Source of the DNA: Rotaria sp. Silwood1
Lineage: Eukaryota; Rotifera; Eurotatoria; Philodinida; Philodinidae
Reading direction: 5' to 3'
DNA length: 64,000 nucleotides
Assembly (NCBI GenBank): GCA_905250075.1
Contig: CAJNOP010000521.1
Coordinates: 86,630-150,629, forward strand
A model generated the notes under the pieces. That model searched no databases. It saw only the letters and a list, made by a program, of their open reading frames with translations, and was not told where the DNA came from. Made by a program: the position numbers and the translations under genes. Below, piece by piece: positions 11,342 through 24,470 of this stretch (the stretch's first letter is position 1; every line of letters begins with the position of its first letter).

Positions 11342-14300
11342 ATGTTCTCTAAAACTAAGAGAAACAATAAAATCTAGCAAGTAATTATTGTCGATACTAA
11401 AAGTAATTGAAGGAAGACAAAATTGATTTAGATATTTAATCTCATGTTTCTAATTCTAAAGTCACTCCGACGACATTACTCATATCATCATCGTATTGAA
11501 AACGTAACGAAAAGAAAAGCACGGACTTCAAAGAGAAAAGTATTGATAGGAGTGTGAGCGAAGGCAAATGACTAGCCATTGATACTCTTACTGATTGCTG
11601 TTGCCCATCCACAGCCAAACACACGTGCATGCACACCCTTGCGTCTACATGATTACTATTATCATGCTAGCGTGTCAAATCCTTGTTTCTATGACAAAAA
11701 CGTATTTTTTTAAAGCATTAGGTAGCATATTTTATGAAAATTCTTCGTACAAAAAAGGACTGCCGCCTATCAAATCATGTTGATTGTAAAATCTCAAGGT
11801 CTAGGGAAAGGGCACCATGTGTTAATCTCAATTTCGCGTTATCTAACGAAAATCGATTTATTAACAGCAGGAGGAGAGGTTAAAGCGACGCCGAAATGTT
11901 TTGAAATATCAACCAATAGTTGAAGTCACGATTTTCCCCTATTGGAATATGCATGTTTTGCAATATTTGGCTGCGCACATTTTGTACTAATTTATTTCTT
12001 TCTTGATGACCAGTCGATTTTCGTGTCTGAAACTTCGTCTGAAGTATATTTATTAGTACTTACAGAATTATATACTGTTTTTATATTCTCTCACTTGTAC
12101 TTCACCTTCAATGCCCTACTGTCAGCTTCGTTAATATGGGCTTTGTATCTGTTTAGTTTGTCTCTATGTTTTATAAGTTAGTAAGGTTGGCAGGTAGTGC
12201 TCGCGTCGAATCTAAACATGTTTCGAGTGAATACCGAATAATCTTCGAGCTGTTCTATGAAGTTCTGATGTGGATAGACCGCATCAAGGAAGGGAAAAAA
12301 AACATAAACACAACAGATAATATGAAAACTCATTTTCCTTTTTGCTGTGGGACATAGAGTATAAGTCTGTTACCCGTAAAACTACTCTGTCTTGAGACTC
12401 ATCTACTTCGCCCTGCATCATATCACGCTATGTATTCTCTTCTTCTTTCTACCTGTGCATCATGATGGGATGGCATCGTCTTAATGCCATGTATGATCAT
12501 AAGTCTTCTAGTACTTTCTACAAATCTTATCAAAATCTGTCCCCATTTCAAGTAGACATTTTTCTAGGCATATCATGTCATTCTAGCACTTGTCTAATCT
12601 ATTGTTTTGTTCTTAAAGAAATCTCACCCTCAATGATCCTTATTCGGTTGCATAGAAAATTATCTTTTATTATCGTACTTATAACTATTACTTACGATGA
12701 TCCTTGTAAATCTTATCATGGACCTTCAAGGACAATGAATGTTATGAGAAGCCTTATATCACTTTCAACTATCAGATTTAGTCGTTTTCTTTTGAGTATA
12801 TAAAAGATGCATGATGCTTGGTCATCACTGGTTGGCAAATAAATGATAAAATTGTTATCAGTTATTCAAAAAATGCTTATTACATCTCGAACAAAGCTCG
12901 TAAATCTCTAAAGAGCAAAACATACATCTTTTATCCATAGTTTTCAATCTGATGTATTTATATAATTGCAGTGCAACTAGTAGACAATAGTGGAAATGTG
13001 TTGCATGCATGAAGAAGAGAGAAAACAAATGATGTATGAGCAAATTCAAAACTCTTTTTTCTTTCTGAGCACACATCGAGAAATCTTCAGTTTTTAATTG
13101 TTAAAAGTACAGGTTACAGTTTAGATGTAGCGTCTCAAATCTCAACAATCCAATTGTGAAAATTTCTAAAAAAAAACTTAAAATATTAATGTCTATCTGA
13201 TGATCGAGTGATTATTGAAACCGCCAAACTCTATACCTTCGGCAGATAGGGCTAATATATTTCTAAATAAGAATTCTGGAAACCAAAAATTCATAAAAGC
13301 ATGTCGACATCTCTATCAAGGTCTTTGATGGACATGTAGACTCCATAGATATGCCAAGATACTGTTCCATTGATCATAACATAAATTATCCCATTGAGGC
13401 TTTGGTTCAATTCATTGCAGATCGTAATAGGAATGGACACAAAACAGAAATCTCCTGATCATGTTTTTCTACTAAACTACACTCATACTCCTCTCATCCT
13501 TTAAATATTTTTCATGAGCTATGAAGCGAAAGTAAATATTAGGTTCAATTGTAAATCGAAGGAGTACTGCTCTGTTACTTAGCTATGCCAATTTATTGTT
13601 CAGGCTATTTGATATTGGCAGCAGTAAATAATTTTAAGTATTAAGTTCTCAAAATGAATGATGAAATTTATTTGATTTTCTTTTCGTTCAATTCAATGAT
13701 ACTCTTTTGATTTTTTACTAAGAACAAAATTAGTAGGACGATTGTGAGATAATGGCATTATGCATTGTTCTTCTAATGAAAGATATCATTTATCAAAATT
13801 ATGTAGAAAGAATACTTCAGAAATCATTTTTTGAAGAATTTTGTCAAACGACATTGAACGAATTCCATTATTTAATTCTTAACATTCAATGGATGACAAT
13901 ATTCTTTCATGGTTTGATCAATACTATATAAAATCTTTATTAAAAATTTTCTCATAAAACAATCGTCATTCAAAGATAATAGCGAATGAACTGATGAAAC
14001 TATCGTTTTTCTCTTTCGATAATGATGTCGATCTAAACAAAATGAATTACTTTTATTAAATTTTAATAGTCATTTTTACTGCTAAACAAGATAATTTAAA
14101 ATATGATTTGTCTACAATGTACAAATATCAAAATATTCAAATTTCGAAGTATTTACAGTCTATATCATGTATCCGCACTTTGAAAATTCCTTCTGTCTTC
14201 ATTTGTCTTTTTTCGTCATGGTTGAATAGAGCTCAACAAATTACGTAATGAAAAATGTCATCGCACACCATTCAAAAGCAATTTTTCAAAAAGACCATGA

Positions 14301-14785
14301 TGCTATTATTGTTAAATATACGAGTAATAGACAAGAAAGTCTGACTTTTGTAAAATTGCTTTTGAATATGTGTATGATATTATTTTTTCATATGTAACTC
14401 GTCGAGCTTCAGTGAACCATGATACAAAAAAAGAAGAAGTATGAAGGCTGATATCATTTTCAAGTATAGACACGAAAGCATAGACTCTGAAAACGTTGAA
14501 ATTCGAATAGCTCAGTTTATACATGTTATGAGTAGGTCATATTTTAAAAGAATTAATTTGGCGATGAAAAAAAGTCATCTGACTCGAATAGAATTCACCT
14601 CCTGAATGAAAATATTCTTTGAAATATTTAAGATTGTAAGTAATGGTGTAACCCGAAGATCGTAGATAGTAGGGCAGTACTCTGCAATCTTAGGAAGAAT
14701 CCATGCAATATAGAATCAATGATAATAATAATTATATTATTCTTTCTTCTGATGATATGACAGCGTCTACCCTATTTCACTCTTA
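11342..14785. other. 3.4 kb gene-poor stretch
   Basis: Open frames at 11942-12181, 12166-12357 and 12462-12803 are overlapping or isolated, lack recognisable motifs, and show no chain of splice-compatible neighbours. A 52-codon open stretch without ATG at about 13300-13458 (contains NYPIEALVQFIADRN) could be a worn exon but was not identified. No tandem array or long inverted repeat was noticed before 14786. Confidence 0.4.
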
Positions 14786-15404
14786 CGAGGGAACCGTTCC
14801 AACTGATTCATGCCGATTTTGCTCATGTTTTGCCCATATGTAGGAGTCAGTATGCTAAGAAAAAGTCTAAGAGGATTTGAGCCCATGGTGCTTCTTTCGA
14901 AGGTTATGACCATTTTACTGATTTTTCGACCTATGGCAAGGTATTGACAAAATATTCGAATGATGAAATTCTGACTTGAAATTTTGCCCATATGTAGCTC
15001 TCATGGTCCTTAATGTATGCTAAAAGTTTCAGCAAAAATAAATGTCCCATTGCCGAGATAATGAATTTGCAATAAGTGTCTGCATTTTATAGAGGACTCA
15101 GAAAAAATCGAGTTTTCTTGGACATTCATTATCTCGGCAATGGGACATTTATTTTTGCTGAAACTTTTAGCATACATTAAGGGCCATGAGAGCTACATAT
15201 GGGCAAAATTTCAAATCAGAATTTCATCACTCGAATTTTTTGTAAATACCTTGCCATAGGCCGAAAAATCAGTAAAATGACCATAACCTTCGAAAGAAGC
15301 ACCATGGGCTCAAATCCTCTTAGGTTTTTTCTTAGCATACTGACTCCTACATATGGGCACAATATGAGCAAAATCGACTTGAATCAATTGGAACGGTTCC
15401 CTCG
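14786..15404. mobile_element. 619 bp near-perfect hairpin (MITE/foldback, possibly PIF/Harbinger-type)
   Basis: The left arm 14786-15067 and right arm 15124-15404 are inverted copies of about 280 bp with few mismatches, around a 56 bp loop. The ends read CGAGGGAACCGTTCCAA and its complement, and both sides are flanked by TTA (14783-14785 and 15405-15407). TTA/TWA duplication is the PIF/Harbinger pattern, so this may be a non-autonomous member. The ORFs on the two arms (14767-14991 minus, 15199-15408 plus) encode nearly the same peptide because they are the same sequence inverted; I do not call them genes. Confidence 0.75.
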
Positions 15405-15727
15405 TTAGTTGCACCACTTATTGTAAGAGACTATGTCAAAAAAAATGATTAATAAATACTGTAAAATCCAGGCATTTCTAAGATTGATTTTTCTATTTAT
15501 CATAAAATCCTTTGTCTTTCAGCCCAATCTAATTTCTCTGATCAATCAACATAACAAATAATTCATTGTGACATAGCGCCATCTATCACATTTTATTTCA
15601 AGCTGTGACCAATCACAGTGAACATATTGTAGAAACAAAGCAGCTTCTTTTTTTTTTTTTATTTTATCATGTTTTGCTTCAATACATAATCTTTCATTTT
15701 TTTTTCTCTCTCAGATATTTACAAAAT

Positions 15728-18700
15728 ATGGCATCATCGTCTGGCACTGTACCTGATATTTTGCCATCACAAATTTTAAGTGTTAGTCCAAGTTTACCAA
15801 CAAATAAATTACTTGATAATTTAACAGTAAAATATTTTTTTGTTTTTTTTAAAAAAATTATAAATTAATCTTAGAAAAATCAACGACTTTTACAATTATT
15901 ACCACAAAATTATGAAAAACGACATTATTTTACTAGTTTTTATAAAACATTATTGGATGATTTTTTTTATTCACATGAACGTGATGATGTACAATTATAT
16001 GTTGCTATGTGTCTTGCTGATGTTATACGTATTTGGGCACCAAATTTACCTGATGCACCACCAGAAAAATTATTAGTAAAATATAATCATGTTTTCGATG
16101 ATTTGATCATATTTATTTGTTTTTTTTGAAGAATATGTTTTTATTTCTTGCTCGTCAATTACTTGGATTAAAAAAAATTGATGATCCATTATTTAGTCGA
16201 CGTTATTATTTACTTGAAGTAAATAAACATTTTTTTTTTTTTTAGTGTTTGAATATTAATTAAAAAAAATTGAATTTTTTTTTTTTAGAATTTAAGTATG
16301 GTACAATCATTCATACCAGCTGTTAATTTAGAAGATAATCGTGGTTGTCAAATAAGTACTGTTGTACTTAATAATTTATTTAATGCTGTACAGTATGTTA
16401 TTAATGATAAATGTTTTTTTAAATAAAATAACTTTGTGTGTGTCTCTTTTTTTTGTTTTTTTCTTTCAATAGAAAAAAACATACAGATCAATTAAAAAAT
16501 TTAATGATTGAAATTGTTTCAGTTATTTTAGCTGAATATGAATCTATACCATTTTCATTATTAGAATTACTTTTTGCTAGAATTATTGATCCAGAAAAGG
16601 TAATTTGCAAAAAAAAAACAAATTTTTAAAGTCGGAATTATATTTATCTTGAAGATTAACACAATATTGTGAATTTCTCCTTTCATAACAAAAAAAAATT
16701 AGAACAATGAAAAGATTTGAAACTTTTGAATTCTTTTGAGAATATTCATATCTACGAAATGGATAGAAAATTGACTTAGGAATAATTTTATTCATATTGT
16801 ATCCTCAGACGAAACTGAATGATAAAAGAAAAAGGATCGGTTCGTTCGAACCTTTGCCGTTGACTTATAATTGATTTACTAGATTATCGATCTAAAATTT
16901 TTGTCTGTAGATATGTCTAATGAATTTTTGTCACTTCAAGTAATACAATAATAAAATCCATTAAAAAACAAGCTCATGTTGGATGATATACATAATAGAT
17001 TTCAATTGATTGATCATCGTATTGAAAATCATTCTCTAAAATATAAAAATTTTTGTTTTTTTTGTTTTAGAAATTACGTGAAGAATGTTATGAATTAGTA
17101 GAATCAATAATTCGCCGTGGTGAATCATATTTAAAACCAGCCATAGCTGAAGTAAGATTTTTATTTATAATAATATCATTTATTTTTTTTTTTTGTCAAG
17201 TATTTCAAAACTGTTTTAATAACAGAAGATACTGAATCATTACAATTACATAGTAAAATTTATTATGTATTCGATGAATTATGTCATATATCTGAATCAA
17301 TTGTTGATGAACTTATTCCAACTATTGAACATCGATTAACAGTAATAAAAAAAAAAAAAATTAATTTTTTTTCAAAAATTAATTCTATTTTAGGTATCAA
17401 ATGAAAAACATCGTCGTGATGCAGCTAAAATTGTTGCTTATGTAACTAGTTCACCAAATAATGATTTTGCACAAAGACATAAAACTCTATGGAATACATT
17501 TCTTGATCAGTATGTTAACTTTGTAATATTTTTTTTTCAAAAGAAAATATTGAGTGAAAATTTACCCGGTCTTCTCTCAAATTCATTGGTAACGCAAAAA
17601 GAAAAAGGTGCCGAACGACATTACCAATAAGACTTAAAATCAGTGTTTTATCTACGTTTCGTTTTCCGAGTGGGCGAGTCGAAATTTCAGGTGGGCAGCG
17701 CCCACTCGCCCCATCCAGCAGACGAATATATATTTTCGAGTGGGCGAATTAAAATTTCGGGTGGGCGCCGCCCACCCAGTAGATAAATTACAGTGCTTCT
17801 AAGCGCTTATCGAGATATATATATTCATCTTTCCCATGTTTGTTCGTCCTATTATTAGTTTTAGTACGATTGGACTTTCACTTTACGCACACAGGTCGAG
17901 TAGTACGAGCGAGTTCCGGCAGGAAAACACCGGAACAAGGTAGCAGTATTCCGGCCGGAAATTTTTTTCGGTGACTTTCGGTCAAATTCCTGCCGGAAGT
18001 CACTGGAAAAAATTTCCGACCGGAATACTGCTACCCTGTTCCTGCGGGATCCAATGACCGGAATTTTCGACCTGGGGCATTTTGTATCAAAGAACTCTAT
18101 AAAGAGGCTCTATTGATAAATTTGATTTGATTTAAAAATATTTAGATTTAAAAATGGTACATCGGAAATTCAATTAACATGTATAAAACATCTTAAAAGT
18201 TATTTTGTTAATCATCCAGAATTACGAACAGATCTTGAAGGTTGCTTATTATATATTTATATTTGAATTTTATTTTATTTTCAAATAATTAGATGTAATG
18301 ATTCGATTAAGTCTTTCAACAGATATAAATATACGATCACAATTAATGGCACAAATACGTTCAATAACAAGTTCAAATTTATTAGATATAAGTGATAAAA
18401 TAAAACAAATATTATGTGAACGTGCACGTGATAAAATTGTATATTTGATAAATTTTGAAAAATTAATTTTTGCTTTTAAAAAAAAAAATTTTTTTTTTTT
18501 ACTAGTGGGAAGTTCGTAAAGAAGCATTAGATTATCTTGGACATGTTTATAAAAAAGAATGTATTAATCAAAATTGGTCAGATGATATACAAAAACAATT
18601 AATATGGGTAGCAAATTGTATTATTCATTTATATTATCAAAAAACTACACAAGACAAGTAAAATTATTTATATATGATTTTATATTCTATAATTTTTTTT

Positions 18701-21700
18701 TTTTTGATAAATTTTAGATTATTAGCTGAACGTCTTTTAACATTTTATTTAATACCATGGGATGTAAATGCAGATGATAAAGTACGAGTTTTATTGACAT
18801 TATATTCAAATGTTGATGAAAATGCTCAACGGTAATTAATTTTTAATTTATTGAGAAAAAAAATTTTTTACGATGAAAATAATATAGGATTGAAATTATT
18901 TCTATTGTAAATTATAATCTTTCATTTTTTGTTTTAGAGCAATTCGTGAAATTATTCATAGTAAATTTTTGTATGTATGAAGTTAAAAATTTTTGAAAAC
19001 CTTTTTTTTTGTTTGTTCTTCTACAAATCTTAGATTTCGTCGACAATTAGTTAAATTAATTGATTTTTGTTTACAAATGACTGATTTAAATATATCTAAT
19101 GATGAAAAACAATTAATTGAATTAAAACTTGTTAGTCTTATTCATGTTATTACTTTACGTAAGTTTATTTTTTTTTATTAATAAATTATTCTGTGTTTTT
19201 TTTTCGAATTAGGTTGTTTACCAAATCCAGATAAAAATGAATCTGTTCTTAAAGCATTAACTGTATATGCAATTAAAAATCATAAACAATCATTAATTAA
19301 TAATAATGATTCAAGTATATTATCAATATTTAAACAAGCTATATCTGATGGAATTAAATCTAAAGAAGTTTATGCTTTAGCTGTATGTAAAAAAAAAAAA
19401 GCAAAAAAATATAATAAAATATTTTATATTTAGAATGGTATTGGACAAATGTTATTAGAAGAAGCAGCAAAAGAACAAAAACGTTTTCCAGGTAATACAA
19501 CTGATGATCAAACAACAACAACAATTATAGAAAATAATGGTCATGGACAATATACAAAAATGTGTGGATTAATAAAGACAATGTTTGAAAAAATTTCAAC
19601 ACTTTTATTTGATCAAGAAACAGTTAGTAAATTACTTAAATCAATATTTGAACGAGTATCAAATGGTAAAAAAAAATAAAATAAAATAAAAAAAAAAAAC
19701 TTGCTTTTTTTTAATATAGAACCTGAACAACAAGCATCATATTATGAAAATATTAATCAATTACTAAAGGTATTTTGTATATCCGGTGAAATGTGAAGGC
19801 AAAAAGTTTAAGAATAAAGTTTTTTTTCTAAACAAGAATATCGTTTCTATTTCTCCTATGTAAATTATACTATCATGATAAGACAGTTCATTTTAAGCAA
19901 TACACACCTTTCATTAAACTTCGGTTTATTAATTAGAATATATCTGTATAATCATAAGAGAGAAAACCTTCCGTTAGACTATGCAACATGAACTGCATAC
20001 CTGGTGACATTTTTAATACGATCAAACTTCAAAAAATTGATTTTTCAGAGATTTTCAAGAACGATTCGTACTAGGGCTGTACCGCTCACGCTCATGAGCG
20101 CTCATATGAGCGATTTTTCGCTGACGTTCATACTCACGTGAGGGGCGGTCGCTCACGCTCATATGAGCGCACATGAACGTGAGCGGTACAGCCCTAGTCA
20201 TATGAGCGTGAGCGACCACCCCTCACCTGAGCATGAGCGTAGGGCTGTACCACTCACGCTCATGAGCGTGAGCGGTACAGCCCTAATTCGTACTATTTGA
20301 AATTCACCTTGAATTTTTCTCCGTCCTTCATCTTGTCACTCACGCTAATCTTTTTACTGATAATTTCTCTAAACAAAAAATCATAATTATATTTATTAGG
20401 TATTTATTCAACATCCATTTGTCTTCAATTCTTCTGAATCATTAGAACTCTTATTTAATCTATTAAAACAACGTGTACTTGAATTAGGTTTGTATAAATG
20501 ATTTTAATCGAAAAAGAAAACAAATCAAGATTTCATATTATGATTTTATTAGCACCTATACTTATTCGTACAATTGAAGCATGTGCACCATTAATTGTAA
20601 CATTAAATCAAAATAATATGATGATGTATGTATTGAATAGAATAAACAAAAAACTAAACATTTTGTCTTTTTTTAAAATTTAGTCTTCTTAATTCTGAAC
20701 TTTCATCATATTTAACACTTCATCCTCCTATTGCAAAACGTGCACTTTATTGTATATGTGCATTAAATTCAAATAACAAAGATGAACTTCTTCAAAAAAT
20801 GATTGATGTAAAATATATATTGAATTTTTTATTTTTTTTTGCAAATTCAAAAATTTTTCTAGGATACACAATATGATCAATTTGATAGTGATCAATTTAT
20901 AACAAATCTTGTTTTACTTGGTCATATGATTCAAATATCTCCTATTGTACTTGGTGATATAGGTAAACGAATACTTACAAATATATCAAAATATATTGTT
21001 GATAAACAACAAACAAATGATAATGAAAATAATATGACAACATCATTTTTTCATGGAAATTTTACATTATTACCTGATGAACCTCATGCAGATCCAGAAA
21101 TTGGAGCTGATGCTCGTGTAAAAGTAATTGATCTTTTTTTAGTTTAAGTATTTTATTGACAAAATTCTATTGTTTATTTATTTATTTTTTTGTCAATAGC
21201 GTGAATTAGTTAAAGCAATGACACGAGCTGTATTAGGTTTACGTGAAAATTCATCTGGATTATTTAATATTGTATATAAACTTATTAAAAAATGTATTGA
21301 AAATGATCAAGATTTTACAGGTGAAATGAGGTAAATAAATATTTCATAATTATGTTAGGATTTTACAGGTAAATATCTATTGCTGAATCATATTTATTTA
21401 TAAATAAATGAAACATTTTTAGGGTCGTATTTTACGGAGGAAAGTAGTGAACTTTCAATGTATCTATAGATTTATTTAAGGACAATAAAACCTCTGAAAT
21501 TCGAGAAAACGATCAAATTTTCGTTACTTTCTGTTTGAAAAATATGCTTTTTCTTTAAAAGAACTACAATAGTTGATCATTTCTTTTTTTGTGATTTTCT
21601 CGACGGTATTGAACTTGTGTTATTCTTTCTTTCAACATGAAAGTTAAGAATTCAAAAATAAAAACTCTATCAGGCATTGTTCAAGTGAAGTACTTAATAA

Positions 21701-24470
21701 TACTAGAAAAACATATTGATGTGTTGCATTCTATTTGATTTCTTTGAGGACAACGAAAGAAGAAATCCTTCAACTATGTGATTCAGAAAAATTGATTTTT
21801 TTTTTAAATTTTGACTTGAAGCTTTGCATAGAGATTGACCTTGTCAAGAGTAGTTTTATATCTTTTGATTTATTATTATTCCGAAATAAGAATAGCAAAT
21901 CTATCGGTTTATTAAAGTACAATATCTCCGAAGGAATTAGCAACTCTTTTCTAGAGTATTCATAACAGAGATGAGCAAAATCGCACCGCGCCACTGCTCG
22001 CGCCTAGGCGCTACGCACATCTCTCTTTCTCTTTGCTCTACCAATCAGTTTCTCAAACTCCGCCGAATACCGGGATGCTCTAAGCATGCGCTCATCAAAG
22101 CTCAGACTAGTGTAGCGTAGGCGTGAGCAACGGCGCGGTGCGACTTTGCTCATCTCTGATTCATAACTCATTTAAGTCTCGATTTATATTTTTCGTAAGA
22201 AACTATATAAAAATTCGTCTCTATATATTCAATTTGTTTTGTTTAGTGAAAGTGAAATAATTTATATTCGTCTTTGTGGTTTATCATGTTTATTAAAATT
22301 AATATGTAATTCATATTTTTATACACGTATGAAACCAGATGATTTTCTTATTATCATAAATCTTCTTCGTGTAAGTAGAAACAAAAAAAATTCTTTTTTT
22401 TATAATATCAACTTGAAAATTTTTATTTAGGATCCATCATCAATTATTCGTCAACGAACATATCGTAAATTAGCTGAACATTTACGTGATCCAATATGTC
22501 CTATTGAATTACTTGCATTATTAGCATTTGCTGCTAAAGAACCTGAACGTGAACATCGTGAACAAATTCGTCGTTTAATGTTACAAATAATTGATACACG
22601 TCGTGAACATATTAAACTTCAATTATCATATAAAACAGCTCAACCAACAACAACAATATCAAATAATCATGAACATACAAATGGTTTTAATCATGATGAT
22701 GATAATAATACAAATAATTATTTATCAATAAATAATGATAAACCAATTGATTATACATTATATCCTGAATATTCATTAACATATTTTCTATATTTTCTTT
22801 CAAAATCACCAGCATTTATATTATATAATGATATTGAAATGTTACATACAATGACGGATTATATATTATTTTTATTTGATGCATTATTATTACGTTGTGA
22901 TACAACAGTTGGTTTATTTTATAAAGGTTTATTACGTTCAATAAAATCATCTGAAGATGCAACAATTATATTAGATAAAGAAGAAATAATTGAAAGAAAA
23001 GATGCTATTAAAAAACTTCATGTACTTGTTGATTTAGCTTATGTTATTTTATCACAACGTGCATCATCATTAATGATATGTCGTGCTAGTTCAAATGTTC
23101 CATTACCTGATATGTATTTTAAAAAGACACGTTATAATCATTTATCTTATTTACCAAAAGATTTTAAAATAAAACTTAAACCTATAACAACAACAACAGT
23201 TAGTGATACATTAACTAATAAACGTACAATAATAAATAATATAGAAACAAATAATAATAATAATAATGAAACAAATACAACAACAGCATCAACTATAACA
23301 ATAATAACAACACCACCAAAAACAACAAGACGAAAACGAACAAGTGGTGGAGAAAATGAAAATGAAAATGATAATAAACGACGAAAAATTTCAGTAAATA
23401 CAAAACAACAAAAAAGAAAAATGAATCATTCAATTACTGAAAATGAAGATAATAATTCAAGTAAATTTAAATTATTAATACTATCCTTTCGAGTTTGAAA
23501 TATTAAAAAAATAATAATCTAGCCGATGTTATACATTTTTATATGTTGTTGTATACTTACATTAGGATTAGAATAATAATTTACATGATAGTAAGTTCTA
23601 ATATCTAACAAATTCAAATCAAATGACTATGGAAATAGAATTTCATTTGATATGTTGAGATATGAGAGTAGGAAATTAATTTAAAATATTTTTTTCATAA
23701 TAATGAATTTTAGTTACATATAAGAGTGTCCGAAAAGTCACTAAAATTAGAAAAATTTGAATATCTCCATTATGACTCTAGCAAACTAGCTGGTTTTTTT
23801 TATCGAAGATAGAGGTATGTTAGCACTTCAAATCTATACGGACAAGATTAGAGAAAAGCTTTGTTAAGAATATTGTTTTTTTTTTCCTATCTGTGAAAAA
23901 GTAAAATTTTCTTATTAAGGTCAATAGTGATACTTAACAAAGGTTCTCAATAATTTTGTCCGTATGGATTTGGAGTCTCGACATGTCTCTATCCTTGGTA
24001 AAAAAAAATGAGTTCCTTTGATCGAGCCGTAATGGAGATATCCAAATTTTTCTACTTTCCGGACAGCCTATATGATTGATATTTTATTTGAACGTTAATA
24101 GGACCATGGCTTAGGTTATATTATATATTATAACATTTCAGATTGAAATTCATTGTCTTTGTTGACATATTATTCAAAATACTGAAAAATCATTAAAATA
24201 TTTATAATTTCAAAAAGATCATTCATAGTTTCTTGTTTATTCTTTCTTATTAACTTTAATAATATATTTTAATATTTAGCTTCATCATCAGTTAATAGTA
24301 AAAAACCTCGAAAAAATCCATCAGGTGGTTCTAGTCGATCTCGTATCAATTTTCCATATGAAAAACCTCAATTACGTTCAGCATCAGCATCATCAGCATC
24401 ATCAACACCATCACCTCCAACACGAAAAACAAGACGTAAAGGTCTATCAAAATTAGTAGCCAAGAATTAA
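15728..24470 (+). CDS. PDS5: Sister chromatid cohesion factor PDS5 (25 exons)
   Basis: A HEAT-repeat regulator that binds cohesin and controls its loading, release and acetylation in the nucleus. Exons: 15728-15826, 15875-16075, 16132-16218, 16289-16392, 16473-16599, 17071-17151, 17201-17341, 17394-17509, 18146-18240, 18293-18438, 18506-18657, 18718-18831, 18938-18970, 19034-19158, 19213-19382, 19434-19665, 19720-19769, 20400-20487, 20553-20625, 20684-20807, 20863-21123, 21200-21330, 22247-22370, 22431-23460 and 24280-24470. They sum to exactly 1,365 codons with stop (1,364 aa; human PDS5A 1,337, PDS5B 1,447). Diagnostic segments are DVQLYVAMCLADVIRIWAP near the N-terminus and ERARDKIWEVRKEALDYLG in the centre. 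The C-terminus is a low-complexity Lys/Arg/Asn/Thr tail with KRRK and TRKTRRK, as in PDS5B-type tails. Most introns are under 100 bp; the large ones hold transposon remnants. AATAAA starts 4 bp after the stop. Confidence 0.93.
17641..17795. mobile_element. Small GC-rich palindromic element in a PDS5 intron
   Basis: Ends read CAGTGTTTTATCTAC and, inverted, CACTGTAATTTATCTAC. Inside are two direct copies of a block beginning CGAGTGGGCGA and ending in a GGGC/GCCC palindrome. No coding capacity. A target duplication is not clear: CTTAAAAT on the left and CTTCTAAG on the right match only partly. Confidence 0.5.
17932..18042. repeat. 111 bp inverted repeat in the same PDS5 intron
   Basis: The arms start GGAACAAGGTAGCAGTATTC and end with the near-complement GAATACTGCTACCCTGTTCC, so the stretch can fold into one hairpin. 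The interior is rich in CCGGAA/TTCCGG. It is GC-rich against an AT-rich intron, which suggests an inserted element. Its outer limits may extend to about 17910 and 18075. Confidence 0.55.
20072..20285. mobile_element. hAT-type MITE with perfect 8 bp target duplication
   Basis: The ends are TAGGGCTGTACC and GGTACAGCCCTA. Both sides carry ATTCGTAC (20064-20071 and 20286-20293), a perfect 8 bp duplication. The interior is built from nested CTCACGCTCATGAGCG palindromes. TAGGG ends with 8 bp duplications fit hAT. It sits in a PDS5 intron and has no coding capacity. Confidence 0.85.
21966..22158. mobile_element. hAT-type MITE with perfect 8 bp target duplication
   Basis: The ends are CAGAGATGAGCAAAATCGCA and a near-complement with one difference. 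ATTCATAA flanks both sides (21958-21965 and 22159-22166). The first eight bases, CAGAGATG, are shared with the elements at 3328 and 58663, so these are related families. It lies in the 0.9 kb PDS5 intron between exons 22 and 23. Confidence 0.85.
23723..24068. mobile_element. Imperfect inverted-repeat element, mariner-like ends, in the last PDS5 intron
   Basis: The left end AGAGTGTCCGAAAAGT and the inverted right end GGCTGTCCGGAAAGT begin arms that match for about 45 bp (AGAAAAATTTGAATATCTCC against AGAAAAATTTGGATATCTCC). More inward matches follow (CTATACGGACAA / TTGTCCGTATGG). TA lies at both edges (23721-23722, 24069-24070). TA duplication with a TGTCCG-type end suggests a Tc1/mariner MITE, but the ends are worn. 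Confidence 0.6.

Noticed and set aside
11342..11380. Upstream start of the nuclease-like gene giving 13 more residues
   Set aside because: The extension contains an acceptor-like TTTTAG directly before the later ATGs and would add only a hydrophobic stub.
12462..12803. 113-codon open frame on the plus strand
   Set aside because: No recognisable motif, no splice-compatible partners, and composition is not clearly coding.
14767..15408. Two similar peptides on opposite strands (MGKISSQNFI and MGKISNQNFI)
   Set aside because: They are the same inverted-repeat arm read from each side; no gene-like features.
23461..23498. PDS5 ending at the stop at 23496-23498
   Set aside because: A GTAAAT donor at 23461 joins in frame to 24280-24470, which adds a basic Ser/Arg tail like other PDS5 proteins and is followed by AATAAA.
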